The position numbers and the translations under genes were made by a program. DNA of 64,000 nt from Rhodocyclaceae bacterium (lineage in GTDB: Bacteria > Pseudomonadota > Gammaproteobacteria > Burkholderiales > Rhodocyclaceae), in the NCBI GenBank assembly GCA_016791115.1, contig JAEUNL010000054.1:97269-161268 (forward strand), read 5' to 3'. The notes beneath the pieces were generated by a model, which saw nothing but the letters and a program-made list of their open reading frames with translations, did not search any database and was not told where the DNA came from. This document shows, piece after piece, positions 45,943 to 54,580 of the stretch (position 1 is its first letter; each line of letters opens with the position of its first letter).

Positions 45943-45958
45943 AGTGGCACGGAAGTTG
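45943..45958 (+). promoter_or_regulatory. Sigma54 promoter for dmpKLMNOP
   Basis: TGGCACGGAAGTTGGT fits TGGCAC-N5-TTGC with one change at -12 and a perfect -24. It lies 60 bases before dmpK, so the phenol hydroxylase genes can be transcribed apart from the upstream dioxygenase. Confidence 0.75.
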
Positions 45959-46017
45959 GTAAGGCAGCATCCCAAGATCGGTCGAACCGACGAAAAGACG
46001 ATGTGAGGAGACGTTCC

Positions 46018-46275
46018 ATGACGGGTACCAAACCCCAGTTCGATCCGACACGCAAGTTCGTGCGCGTGTCGGAGATCCGCCCCGACGGTTTCGTCGCCTT
46101 CGACTTTGCGGTCGGCGAACCCGAGCTTTATGTCGAGATGATCCTCACCCAGCCGGCATTCGAAGAGTTCTGCCGGGTGAATGACGTGATCCGCCTCGAC
46201 CCGCAGCAACCCGACGCAGAGAACGACGGCCTCGCCTGGCGACTCGACCAGGCGACCTATCACAAGCCGCGCTAG
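46018..46275 (+). CDS. dmpK: Phenol hydroxylase assembly protein DmpK (P0)
   Basis: An 85-residue protein of the DmpK/PhK family (FDPTRKFVRVSEIRPDGFVAFDFAVGEPELYVEMILTQPAFE). DmpK helps activate the oxygenase, probably by aiding iron insertion, and is not part of the mature catalytic complex. The ATG at 46018 has a GAGGAGA site; the GTG five codons upstream overlaps that site and is unlikely. It heads the operon, 51 bases before dmpL. Confidence 0.9.
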   Translation: MTGTKPQFDPTRKFVRVSEIRPDGFVAFDFAVGEPELYVEMILTQPAFEEFCRVNDVIRLDPQQPDAENDGLAWRLDQATYHKPR

Positions 46276-46326
46276 CCACTTCAGCAAGCGGCAGCATCCG
46301 CGACGAAACGCAACCAGGAGGAGAGT

Positions 46327-47322
46327 ATGTCCAACATCGATCTGCGCACGGTATCGATCAAGCCCCTGCGCCAGACCTTCGACCACATCGCGCGCCGTTT
46401 CGGCGACAAGCCTGCATCGCGCTACCAGGAAGGCACCTACGACCTGCAGGCGACGCACAACTTCCACTATCGCCCGACCTGGGATCCGGACCGCGAGATC
46501 TTCGACCCATCGCGTACCAAACTCGTGATGAAGGACTGGTACGCACTCAAGGATCCGCGCCAGTACTACTACGGCACGTACACCATGGCGCGCGCGCGGC
46601 AGCAGGACACCGCCGAGTCGAACTTCGACTTCGTGGAAACACGCGGCCTGGCCGAGGTGCTGCCGGAAGACGTCAAGCAGACTGCGCTGGACGTGCTGCT
46701 GCCGCTGCGTCACGTGGCCTGGGGCGGCAACACCAACAACGCCTTCATCTGCGCCTACGGCTACGGCACGGCGATCACCCAGCCGTGCATCTACCAGTCG
46801 ATGGACCAGCTCGGCATTGCGCAGTACCTGACGCGCATCGGCCTGCTGCTCGCCGACCCCGAAGCGCTGCAGACCGCCAAGCAGGCGTGGCTCGACGACC
46901 CGATGTGGCAGCCGCTGCGCCGCTACGTCGAAGACACCTTCGTGCTGCAGGACTGGTTCGAGCTTTTTGTGGCGCAGAACCTGGTGCTCGACGGCTATCT
47001 GTTCCCTCTGGTGTACGACACCATCGTCGATGACGACCTCTCCTCACGCGGCGGCACGGCGATCGCCATGCTCACGCAGTTCATGAGCGAGTGGTTCGGC
47101 GAAACCGCCAAATGGTCCGACGCACAGATCAAGGTTGCCGCCGCCGAATCGCCCGAGAACAAGGCGCTGCTCGCGCAATGGATCAACCACTGGCGCGCGC
47201 GTGCGCTCGAAGCCGTGGCGCCGATCGCGAAGCGCGCGCTCGGCGACCGTGCCGATGGCGCGCTCGACGACCTGGTTCAGCAGTTCGCCACCCGCGTCGG
47301 CAAGACCGGCGTCACACTCTGA
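46327..47322 (+). CDS. dmpL: Phenol hydroxylase beta subunit DmpL (P1)
   Basis: A 331-residue structural beta subunit of the diiron monooxygenase hydroxylase. It starts DLRTVSIKPLRQTFDHIARR and contains FGDKPASRYQEGTYD and MKDWYALKDPRQYYYGTYTMARARQQ. It pairs with DmpN and DmpO in the (abc)2 hydroxylase. The diiron ligand motifs are absent, as expected for this subunit. A strong AGGAGGAGAG site precedes the ATG. A second, diverged copy lies at 62060. Confidence 0.96.
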   Translation: MSNIDLRTVSIKPLRQTFDHIARRFGDKPASRYQEGTYDLQATHNFHYRPTWDPDREIFDPSRTKLVMKDWYALKDPRQYYYGTYTMARARQQDTAESNFDFVETRGLAEVLPEDVKQTALDVLLPLRHVAWGGNTNNAFICAYGYGTAITQPCIYQSMDQLGIAQYLTRIGLLLADPEALQTAKQAWLDDPMWQPLRRYVEDTFVLQDWFELFVAQNLVLDGYLFPLVYDTIVDDDLSSRGGTAIAMLTQFMSEWFGETAKWSDAQIKVAAAESPENKALLAQWINHWRARALEAVAPIAKRALGDRADGALDDLVQQFATRVGKTGVTL

Positions 47323-47334
47323 GGGGAGAACCGA

Positions 47335-47604
47335 ATGTCCACCGTATTCATCGCACTGCAGACCAACGACGACACGCGCCCGATCATCGAATCGATCATG
47401 GCGGACAACCCGCACGCCAGGCTCAACGAGGCACCGGCCATGGTCAAGATCGACGCCGAGGGCAAGCTCACCGTCAAGCGCGAATCGATCGAAGAGCGGC
47501 TCGGCCGCGAGTTCGATCTGCAGGAGCTGCACATCAACCTGATTTCGCTCTCGGGCAACCTCGACGAGACCGACGACGAACTTACGCTCAGCTGGAACAG
47601 CTGA
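47335..47604 (+). CDS. dmpM: Phenol hydroxylase coupling protein DmpM (P2)
   Basis: An 89-residue cofactorless effector protein that binds the hydroxylase and couples electron transfer to oxygenation. It shows the family's VFIALQTNDDTRPIIESI start and a C-terminal half with LGREFDLQELHINLISLSGN. The order L-M-N with short gaps is canonical. No M gene is found at the same place in the second operon, so this may be the only DmpM in the window. Confidence 0.95.
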   Translation: MSTVFIALQTNDDTRPIIESIMADNPHARLNEAPAMVKIDAEGKLTVKRESIEERLGREFDLQELHINLISLSGNLDETDDELTLSWNS

Positions 47605-47626
47605 ACCGCACGCAGGAGACACGCAC

Positions 47627-49180
47627 ATGGACATGCAGGTAGCCAAGAAGAAGCTGGGACTCAAGGAACGCTATGCGCTGATGACGCGCGACCTCGGCTG
47701 GGATACCACGTATCAGCCGATGAACAAGGTGTTCCCGCAGGCCGAGTACGAAGGCATCAAGATCCACGACTGGAGCAAGTGGGAAGACCCCTTCCGCCTG
47801 ACGATGGACGCCTACTGGAAATACCAGGCGGAGAAGGAAAAGAAGCTCTACGCCATCATCGATGCCTATGCGCAGAACAACGGACACCTCAACGTGACCG
47901 ACGCGCGCTACATCAACGCGATCAAGCTGTTCCTCAACGGCATCAGCCCGCTCGAATACATGGCGCACCGCGGGTTTGCCGGCGTCGGCCGCCAGTTCCC
48001 GGGCGTCGGCACGCGCGTCGCCTGCCTGATGCAGTCGCTCGACGAGATTCGCCATTCGCAGACGCAGATCCATGCGATGTCGAACTACAACAAGTACTAC
48101 AACGGCTTCCACGACTACACGACGATGATCCAGCGCGTCTGGTACCTGTCGGTGCCGCGCTCGTTCTTCGACGACGCGATCACCGCCGGGCCGTTCGAGT
48201 TCATGATCGCGATCGGCTTCTCGTTCGAATACGTGCTGACCAACCTGCTGTTCGTGCCCTTCGTATCGGGTGCGGCCTACAACGGCGACATGGGCACCAT
48301 GACCTTCGGCTTCTCGGCGCAGTCCGACGAAGCGCGCCACATGACGCTGGGCCTGGAATGCATCAAGTTCATGCTCGAGCAGGATCCGGCCAACGTGCCG
48401 ATCGTGCAGCGCTGGATCGACAAGTGGGCGTGGCGCGGCTACCGCGTGCTGACGCTGGTCGGCATGATGATGGACTACATGCTGCCCAAGCGCGTGATGA
48501 GCTGGAAGGAAGCCTGGGAGATCTACTTCGAGGAAAACGGCGGCGCGCTGTTCAACGACCTTGCGCGCTACGGCATCCGCCCGCCCAAGTTCCTCGACCA
48601 GATCGCGTTCGACAAGGACCACATCTCGCACCAGGCCTGGGGCACGTTCTACAACTACGCCGCGGCGTGCAACTTCCACTCGTGGACGCCGACCGACGAC
48701 GAGATGGACTGGCTCTCGGCGAAGTATCCGAACAGCTTCGACAAGTACTACCGTCCGCGCCTCGAACACTGGCGCGAAGAGGCGAAGAAGGGCAACCGCT
48801 TCTACAACAAGACGCTGCCCATGCTGTGCCAGACCTGCCAGATCCCGATGATCTTCACCGAGCCGGGCGACCCGACCAAGATCTGTTATCGCGAGTCGGA
48901 CTACAAGGGCACCAAGTACCATTTCTGCTCGGACGGCTGCAAGGACATCTTCGATCACGAGCCGGAGAAGTACATCCAGTCCTGGCTGCCGGTGCACCAG
49001 ATCTATCAGGGCAACTGCTTCAACCCGGGCGTCGATCCGACGGCGCCGGGCTTCGATGCCCTGGGCGCGGTGCTCGACTACTACAACATGGCCGTCGGCC
49101 GCGACAACCTCGATTTCGAAGGGTCCGAGGACCAGAAGAACTTCGAAGCCTGGCGCGGCATGGCAACGAAGAACATCTGA
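47627..49180 (+). CDS. dmpN: Phenol hydroxylase alpha (catalytic diiron) subunit DmpN (P3)
   Basis: A 517-residue oxygenase subunit holding the carboxylate-bridged diiron centre. The two E-x2-H motifs are EIRH in SLDEIRHSQTQ (near residue 140) and EARH in QSDEARHMTLG (near 235), each in the usual four-helix context. A C-terminal cysteine-rich zinc site (CQTCQIPMIF...HFCSDGCKDIF) is typical of DmpN. It hydroxylates phenol and methylphenols at the ortho position. The second operon encodes a close paralogue at 63069. Confidence 0.97.
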   Translation: MDMQVAKKKLGLKERYALMTRDLGWDTTYQPMNKVFPQAEYEGIKIHDWSKWEDPFRLTMDAYWKYQAEKEKKLYAIIDAYAQNNGHLNVTDARYINAIKLFLNGISPLEYMAHRGFAGVGRQFPGVGTRVACLMQSLDEIRHSQTQIHAMSNYNKYYNGFHDYTTMIQRVWYLSVPRSFFDDAITAGPFEFMIAIGFSFEYVLTNLLFVPFVSGAAYNGDMGTMTFGFSAQSDEARHMTLGLECIKFMLEQDPANVPIVQRWIDKWAWRGYRVLTLVGMMMDYMLPKRVMSWKEAWEIYFEENGGALFNDLARYGIRPPKFLDQIAFDKDHISHQAWGTFYNYAAACNFHSWTPTDDEMDWLSAKYPNSFDKYYRPRLEHWREEAKKGNRFYNKTLPMLCQTCQIPMIFTEPGDPTKICYRESDYKGTKYHFCSDGCKDIFDHEPEKYIQSWLPVHQIYQGNCFNPGVDPTAPGFDALGAVLDYYNMAVGRDNLDFEGSEDQKNFEAWRGMATKNI

Positions 49181-49190
49181 GGAGGCGATG

Positions 49191-49550
49191 ATGGGTGTTG
49201 CTGCTATCAAGGAATACGTCGGCGAGAACAAGGACCGTTTGGAGAATTTCCACGGCAACCAGTTGCTCTATGTTGGCTGGGAAGACCATCTGATGTTCTG
49301 CGCGCCGTTCGCGTTTCCGTTCCCGCCGGCGATGCGTTTCGGCGACGTGATCGAGAAGGTGCTGCCGGGCGCGTTCGGTTATCACCCGGACTGGGCGAAG
49401 ATCGACTGGTCGAAGGTGGAGTGGTTCAAGTCCGGTCAGCCGTGGGCGCCGAACTTCGCCAAGTCGCTGGCGGAGAACGGCCTGCGTCACAAGGACGTGG
49501 TTCGCTTCCGCACGCCTGGCCTGACGGGCATCAAGGGCTCGTGCAGCTGA
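49191..49550 (+). CDS. dmpO: Phenol hydroxylase gamma subunit DmpO (P4)
   Basis: A 119-residue gamma subunit. It contains YVGENKDRLENFHGNQLLYV, WEDHLMFCAPFAFPFP and the C-terminal FRTPGLTGIKGSCS. Two adjacent ATG codons lie at 49188 and 49191; the second is preferred because it is five bases from the AGGAGG site and gives the usual family length. It follows dmpN by ten bases. Confidence 0.95.
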   Translation: MGVAAIKEYVGENKDRLENFHGNQLLYVGWEDHLMFCAPFAFPFPPAMRFGDVIEKVLPGAFGYHPDWAKIDWSKVEWFKSGQPWAPNFAKSLAENGLRHKDVVRFRTPGLTGIKGSCS

Positions 49551-49562
49551 GGGGTTGAAGCG

Positions 49563-50624
49563 ATGAGCTATCAGTTGACGATCGAGCCGCTGGGCGAAAC
49601 GATCGAGGTCGAAGACGGCCAGACCATGCTGGATGCCTGCCTGCGGGCGGGCATCTGGCTGCCGCATGCCTGTTGCCACGGCCTGTGCGCCACCTGCAAG
49701 GTGCAGGTGACGGATGGCGAAATCGACCACGGCGAAGCCTCCACGTTTGCGCTGATGGATTTCGAGCGCGAGGAGCGCAAGACGCTGGCCTGCTGCGCGC
49801 GGCTCGAAAGCGACGTGACGATCGAGGCCGAGATCGACGAGGATCCCGATGCGGAATCGATCCCGGTGCGCGACTTCGAAGGCACGGTGACGCGGGTCGA
49901 GAACCTGACGCCGACCATCAAGGGCGTGTTCATCAAGCTCGAACAGCCGATCCGCTTCCAGGCGGGTCAGTACATCAACCTCGACATCGGCGCCGAGCCG
50001 GGCATGACGCGCGCGTTCTCGCTCGCCAATCCGCCCTCGGCGGACGGCGAGATCGAGCTGAACATCCGCATCGTGCCGGGCGGGCGCGGCACCACGTGGA
50101 TCCACGAGCACCTCAAGGCGGGCGACGCGGCCAGGCTTTCCGGTCCCTACGGGCGTTTCTTCGTGCGCAAGTCGGCGAACGTACCGTCGCTCTTCATGGC
50201 GGGCGGTTCCGGCCTGTCGAGCCCGCGCTCGATGATCCTCGACCTGCTGGAATCGGGCAGCGATTTGCCGATCACGCTGGTGTACGGCGCACGCACGCGC
50301 GACGAGCTTTACTACCACGAAGAGTTCGAGGCGCTGGCCGCGAAGCACGGCAACTTCACCTATGTGCCCGCACTGTCGAGCGAGCCGGAAGGCAGCGGCT
50401 GGACGGGTTTCCGCGGCTTCGTGCATGATGCGGCGAAGGCGCATTTCGACAACGACTTCCGCGGGCACAAGGCCTACCTGTGCGGCCCGCCGGTGATGAT
50501 CGACGCCTGCATCAGCACGCTGATGCAGGGCCGGCTGTTCGAAAACGATATCTATACCGAGAAATTCTTCTCCGCAGCGGACACCGCCAACCAGGTGCGC
50601 AGCCCGCTGTTCAGGAAGATCTGA
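49563..50624 (+). CDS. dmpP: Phenol hydroxylase reductase DmpP (P5)
   Basis: A 353-residue NADH-dependent electron-transfer subunit. Residues ~1-90 form a plant-type [2Fe-2S] ferredoxin (HACCHGLCATCKVQV and LACCAR). The middle is an FAD-binding ferredoxin-reductase domain with the flavin signature TRAFSLANPPS. The NAD domain has MAGGSGLSSPRSMILDL and ends in KAYLCGPPVMIDACI. It passes electrons from NADH to DmpN. It follows dmpO by 12 bases. Confidence 0.97.
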   Translation: MSYQLTIEPLGETIEVEDGQTMLDACLRAGIWLPHACCHGLCATCKVQVTDGEIDHGEASTFALMDFEREERKTLACCARLESDVTIEAEIDEDPDAESIPVRDFEGTVTRVENLTPTIKGVFIKLEQPIRFQAGQYINLDIGAEPGMTRAFSLANPPSADGEIELNIRIVPGGRGTTWIHEHLKAGDAARLSGPYGRFFVRKSANVPSLFMAGGSGLSSPRSMILDLLESGSDLPITLVYGARTRDELYYHEEFEALAAKHGNFTYVPALSSEPEGSGWTGFRGFVHDAAKAHFDNDFRGHKAYLCGPPVMIDACISTLMQGRLFENDIYTEKFFSAADTANQVRSPLFRKI

Positions 50625-50656
50625 GAGACAAGGCAATTCCCCCGACAGAGAGCGAA

Positions 50657-50998
50657 ATGCCCTACAGGATCACCATCGAAGAAGTCGGCGCGGGCAGTGT
50701 CAATTTCAACTGCTCCGACCAGCAGACCGTGCTGCGCGGCATGGAAGCCCTTGGCAACAGGGGCATTCCGGTCGGCTGCAGGCAGGGGGGCTGCGGCGTC
50801 TGCAAGGTGGAAGTCCTCGAGGGAACGTACCGGAAGCGCGTCATGAGTCGCGAGCAAGTGAGCGAAGACGACGAGAACGCGCACCGGGTTCTGGCGTGCT
50901 GCATCTGGCCGACCAGCGACCTGCGCCTGCGGGTCATCGGCAAGATGGTGGACGCCGTTCGCAAAACCGGTACCGCGGCGATCACAGTCGCCGGCTGA
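50657..50998 (+). CDS. dmpQ: XylT/DmpQ-type [2Fe-2S] ferredoxin that reactivates catechol 2,3-dioxygenase
   Basis: A 113-residue plant-type ferredoxin with the cluster ligands in VGCRQGGCGVCKVEV and the fourth cysteine in RVLACCIWP. Proteins of the XylT group re-reduce the active-site iron of catechol 2,3-dioxygenase after oxidation by substrate analogues. It lies between dmpP and the second dioxygenase, its classical place. The ATG at 50657 gives the family N-terminus (YRITIEEVGAGSVNFNC). Confidence 0.92.
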   Translation: MPYRITIEEVGAGSVNFNCSDQQTVLRGMEALGNRGIPVGCRQGGCGVCKVEVLEGTYRKRVMSREQVSEDDENAHRVLACCIWPTSDLRLRVIGKMVDAVRKTGTAAITVAG

Positions 50999-51018
50999 CC
51001 GACAAAGGAGGGTTGAAG

Positions 51019-51945
51019 ATGAGCATGACCGGCGTGTTGCGCCCGGGCCACGCGGCCATCCGCGTGCTGGACCTCGAACAGGGGGTGAACTTCTACAAGA
51101 ACGTGCTCGGTCTGCTCGAGACCGGGCGCGACAACCAGGGCCGCGTGTACTTCAAGGCCTGGGACGAGCGCGACCACAACAGCCTGGTGATTCGCCAGGC
51201 GGATCGCCCGGGCATCGACTTCTTCGCCTTCAAGGTGCAGAGCAAGGCCGTGCTCGAAAAGCTCGACGCCGACCTCAAGGCCTACGGCGTGACCACCGAG
51301 CGCATTCCCGCCGGCGAGATGCTGCACACCGGCGAGCGCGTGCGCTTCAAGATCCCCACCGGCCACCTGATCGAGCTCTACGCCGAAAAGACCGACGTCG
51401 GCAACGGCATGCCCTACGTGAATCCGGAAACCTGGGTGCCCGACCTCAAGGGCATCGCACCGGTGCGCATGGACCACTGCCTGCTCTACGGCGGCGACAT
51501 CGATGCCACGCGCAAGCTGTTCGAAGAAGTGCTCGGCTTCTCGCTGGTCGAGCGCATCCTGATGGAAGACGGCAAGACCGACCTCGCGATCTGGCTGACC
51601 TGCTCGATCAAGGCGCACGACATCGCCTTTGTGCGTCACCCGGAAGACGGCAAGCTGCACCATGTGAGCTTCCTGCTCGAAAGCTGGGAACAGGTGCTCA
51701 AGGCCGCCGACCTGATGTCGATGAACCGCGTCTCGATCGACATGGGCCCGACACGCCATGGCGTCACGCGCGGCACCACCATCTACGCCTTCGATCCCTC
51801 AGGCAACCGTTTCGAAACTTTCTGCGGCGGCTACCAGTGGTATCCCGACATGCAGCCGATCACCTGGACCTTCGACAACGTCGGTGCAGGCGTCTTCTAC
51901 CACGACCGCAAGCTCAACCCGGCCTTCCTGGCGGTCGTGACCTGA
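51019..51945 (+). CDS. dmpB: Catechol 2,3-dioxygenase (extradiol), copy 2
   Basis: A 308-residue extradiol dioxygenase. It has the Fe(II) ligands His (VRMDHCLLYG), His (GKLHHVSFLL) and Glu (GNRFETFCGGY), and GPTRHGVTRGTTIYAFDPSG. It is clearly homologous to copy 1 but differs throughout, so it is an old paralogue or separate acquisition rather than a recent duplication. The order dmpP-dmpQ-dmpB is that of the classical dmp operon, so this is probably the ancestral copy. An AAGGAGGGTTGAAG site precedes the ATG. Confidence 0.95.
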   Translation: MSMTGVLRPGHAAIRVLDLEQGVNFYKNVLGLLETGRDNQGRVYFKAWDERDHNSLVIRQADRPGIDFFAFKVQSKAVLEKLDADLKAYGVTTERIPAGEMLHTGERVRFKIPTGHLIELYAEKTDVGNGMPYVNPETWVPDLKGIAPVRMDHCLLYGGDIDATRKLFEEVLGFSLVERILMEDGKTDLAIWLTCSIKAHDIAFVRHPEDGKLHHVSFLLESWEQVLKAADLMSMNRVSIDMGPTRHGVTRGTTIYAFDPSGNRFETFCGGYQWYPDMQPITWTFDNVGAGVFYHDRKLNPAFLAVVT

Positions 51946-52043
51946 GCACGCACCGCCCGGGAACGCGCATGGAATGGCGCGCCCGGGTCGGCATGGCCTG
52001 CAGGGCGCGTGCAATGGCGCACCCGGGCCGGCAGGGCTTGAAC

Positions 52044-52085
52044 ACAAGGCACAGCGCGGCGCCGCGCTGTGCCTTGTTTCATTTT
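52044..52085 (+). terminator. Strong intrinsic terminator of the first phenol operon
   Basis: ACAAGGCACAGCGCGGC at 52044-52060 is followed at once by its exact reverse complement (52061-52077). This gives a 34-base perfect palindrome that ends in TTTCATTTT. About 100 bases after the second dioxygenase, it closes the operon, so lower-pathway genes are not joined to it. Confidence 0.9.
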
Positions 52086-52132
52086 CGGGCACAGGCGGGT
52101 GCGAAAGGCGGGCGGCTCATGAAATTGCCGGG

Positions 52133-52573
52133 CTAGCGGCTGCCGCCGACCATCAGGTTGAACACCTGCCGCAGCAGGTTCAGCTCGATCATCGGGCTGC
52201 CGCGCAACTGCGTCAGGTGCCTGAAGGTGCCGCCGTGCGGCCCGATCGCCTCGCCGGGTGCATCGAAGGTATCGAAGCGCAGCGCATGCACGCGCACGGG
52301 GCCGTCCGCCGTCTGCATCCAGGCATCGAAATCGTCGAGCCGCACCACCTCGTCCGCGTTCAGCCCGAAGCGCTCGCAGGCCGCCTGCCGCACCGCCGCG
52401 CCATCGTGCCCCACGCCCGGATCGTCCGGTGCGGCCATCGGCGCGGCCGAGGCGGGCAGGGCCGCCGGCGCCAGCAGCGTGCCGTCCCAATGCGCAAACA
52501 GCAGCGCCGCGCTGTACGTGTCGAAGTGGCACAGCACCACGCGATTGCGCGCCAGCCAGTCGTAAGCATCCAT
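52133..52573 (-). CDS. Hypothetical protein, 146 residues
   Basis: A small cytoplasmic protein without signal or membrane segment (MDAYDWLARNRVVLCHFDTY). The composition is normal and a GGGGGG-rich ribosome site precedes the ATG at 52573. I do not recognise the family. It is convergent with the phenol operon, just beyond the terminator. In-frame extension upstream is low-complexity and Arg-rich and is not supported. Confidence 0.6.
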   Translation of the reverse strand: MDAYDWLARNRVVLCHFDTYSAALLFAHWDGTLLAPAALPASAAPMAAPDDPGVGHDGAAVRQAACERFGLNADEVVRLDDFDAWMQTADGPVRVHALRFDTFDAPGEAIGPHGGTFRHLTQLRGSPMIELNLLRQVFNLMVGGSR

Positions 52574-52914
52574 CCCGAAGCCCCCCTTCGCGTCGGCGTG
52601 CAGCGAAACCGACAATCGCGACAGCGCCTGCCGACAGAGCCGACAAGCCCGACAGCGCCGCGCCCGTGCGCAGCACCTGATGGCACACCGTAGCAAGCGC
52701 CCTGCCGGGCGGCCGCGTGGGCGACGCGATGGACAGATGCCGCCGCCATTCGTATGCTGTCGTATTCGGTGCTGGCGGGTTTCGGCGCGGGAGGCGGGTG
52801 ACGCCTCGTGGCGCGCCAGCCGGGGGCGGAGACGATTGGAACGGGGCTGGGGCAACGGGCTTTTCCGCTGTTTGGCCTGAGGGATGATGCGTGTGCAAGG
52901 ATTCTGGAGGCGGA
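52574..52914. other. Intergenic region, nothing recognised
   Basis: About 340 bases lie between the divergent hypothetical gene and the DUF3144 gene. Frames here are Arg/Pro-rich artefacts of high GC. No repeat or promoter of note was seen, apart from the GGAGGCGGA ribosome site at the right end. Confidence 0.45.
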
Positions 52915-53217
52915 ATGGCAATAGACCTCAACGAAGATCCCACCTTTTTCGAGAGGGCCGATAGCTTCATCCACTTGGCAAACGAGCATTGTGCCAAGGT
53001 CGGCCGGGGCAAGGTCAGTGCCTCCTTCATGTACGGCTGCGCGAGATTCCAAGCCTGGAACGCCGCGTGTTGGTCGGACACCGGGAAAGAGATGCAAGCG
53101 AAGCGTGCGGAGACCATCAAGTACTTCGTCGAGCAATACCAGACCATACTCGAAGAGCATCTTGACGAGTACATCGCAAACCATCACAAGTACATGAAGG
53201 CAAACGATGAAGCATGA
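52915..53217 (+). CDS. DUF3144-family protein
   Basis: A 100-residue, helical, acidic protein with the family pattern FFERADSFIHLANEHCAKVG, then SASFMYGCARFQAWNAA and a C-terminal helix (IKYFVEQYQTILEEHLDEYI). DUF3144 proteins are small, cytoplasmic and uncharacterised. A GGAGG site precedes the ATG at 52915. Codon use is less GC-skewed than the neighbours, as in the next two genes, which may mark a separately acquired block. Confidence 0.82.
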   Translation: MAIDLNEDPTFFERADSFIHLANEHCAKVGRGKVSASFMYGCARFQAWNAACWSDTGKEMQAKRAETIKYFVEQYQTILEEHLDEYIANHHKYMKANDEA

Positions 53218-53296
53218 CATTCCATTCGACAGGGGGGCATTCAAGCTGTTGCTTCCATCCTCCGTCGCCCCTCATCATTGTTAGAGTGAGGTCAAA

Positions 53297-53575
53297 ATGC
53301 ACGTACAGACCTCGCCGGCTGAAAGCCAGCGCAAGCTGACTTCAATCGACATCGCGGTTTTCGTCGGGGGTATTGCGTTCCTCGTTGGCGCGATGACGTG
53401 GTTCGTCACGTATGACTGGCCTAGCGGGCAGCGTCCTGGCATCGGAGAGTTCGTGTTGTTCTGGTTCCGTGAATTGCTAGTACTTATGCTCGTACTCTTC
53501 GCCTTCTGTGTGTATGTCGTTCGAAAGTTTCGCGGGTCGGCCGTGACGGGACACTCAGATGGGCCGGCTGTCTAA
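53297..53575 (+). CDS. Small hypothetical membrane protein
   Basis: A 92-residue protein with two hydrophobic helices, near residues 19-39 (IAVFVGGIAFLVGAMTWFV) and 54-75 (FWFRELLVLMLVLFAFCVYVV), and short polar ends. No family is recognised. A GAGG site lies close to the ATG. Confidence 0.6.
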   Translation: MHVQTSPAESQRKLTSIDIAVFVGGIAFLVGAMTWFVTYDWPSGQRPGIGEFVLFWFRELLVLMLVLFAFCVYVVRKFRGSAVTGHSDGPAV

Positions 53576-53714
53576 TCTGACGCACTCAGCTAACGGCTGG
53601 TTCATAGCTGACTTGGAGAAATTGTGGTCTGCCCCGCTTTTACCCGCCGCTTTTACCCCGCAGTCGTGACGACTATTCAGAGCAAGTCCAACCTCTTTCA
53701 GATGGGAGTCTCAA

Positions 53715-54554
53715 GTGGTACTACGAGTCAGGTCTCTTGCTTACGTGTTTCTCCTTTTCTTGTTCGTGGCATCTGCGCGGGCAGAAACTGACTCCCAAAC
53801 TGCCGAGGCACTTATGCGCAAGTCTGGGCTATGGAATCAGCTAGGTGGCCTCGCACTACAAGTTCGCACCGGCTTCTTCGCTGGAGCGTCTCAATCGGCG
53901 CCTGGAATGAGTGCCTCGGAAACTGAGCGGGTCACCAAGGTTCTTGATGAAGCCTACTCGCCCGAGCGCCTTAGATCAGTGAGCCTGAGAGTGCTCTCCA
54001 AAGAACTTGACGAAAAGCGAGTTCCCGAGCTGAACAAATGGTTCGCCGAACCGCTAGGCCAGAGGATCTCGAGGCTAGAGGAAGAGGCGGCCGCGGACTC
54101 GGGTGATCCTCGCCAACAACTGAGTTTGGGCAACGAAATACTCCAGACCATGGCGCAGCCTAGAAGAGCCGCAATACAAGATCTGGTCAAGGCGTCGCGC
54201 GCCGCCGAGACAGTAGCGGAAATGACAATTGAAACTACCGTTGCGGCAGCCGAAGGGGTCGCCAGTGCCACTCCAAACGCTCCAAGAATGTCCACCGACG
54301 ATCTACGTCGGGCCCTTCATGCTCAGCGTCCTCAGTTACTGGTCTCACTGAGCGCCATGTCGGCGGCAGGCTTTGCAAGGATGTATAACTCACTTTCAAC
54401 TGAAGACATCAAACGCTACGTCCGATTTTTGAGATCCGCCGCTGGAAGGCACTTTAATGATGTAGGTGCAAAGGCCATTGGCGCCGCATTCAAGGAAGGA
54501 GCTGCTGAGCTCGGACGTAGGCTACCTGGAACAAAAGACAAGGCAAATGCGTAA
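53715..54554 (+). CDS. Exported hypothetical protein with signal peptide
   Basis: A 279-residue protein with a clear Sec signal (LAYVFLLFLFVASARAETDS, cleavage probably after ARA) and a helical, charged mature part, so periplasmic. The composition recalls DUF2059-like proteins, but I cannot assign it firmly. It starts at a GTG six bases after GGGAG. Lower GC than the surrounding genes hints at transfer. Confidence 0.68.
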   Translation: MVLRVRSLAYVFLLFLFVASARAETDSQTAEALMRKSGLWNQLGGLALQVRTGFFAGASQSAPGMSASETERVTKVLDEAYSPERLRSVSLRVLSKELDEKRVPELNKWFAEPLGQRISRLEEEAAADSGDPRQQLSLGNEILQTMAQPRRAAIQDLVKASRAAETVAEMTIETTVAAAEGVASATPNAPRMSTDDLRRALHAQRPQLLVSLSAMSAAGFARMYNSLSTEDIKRYVRFLRSAAGRHFNDVGAKAIGAAFKEGAAELGRRLPGTKDKANA

Positions 54555-54580
54555 AGGACTGCGCCCTAACGTAGAGAACT

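Noticed and set aside
48560..48851. Arg/Thr/Ser-rich frames overlapping dmpN and the other hydroxylase genes
   Set aside because: Out-of-frame shadows of well-supported genes in high-GC DNA.
53264..53277. GTCGCCCCTC followed by ATCA, resembling the start of the CRISPR repeat
   Set aside because: Only 14 bases agree, there is no second half or neighbouring repeat, and GC-rich decamers recur by chance here.
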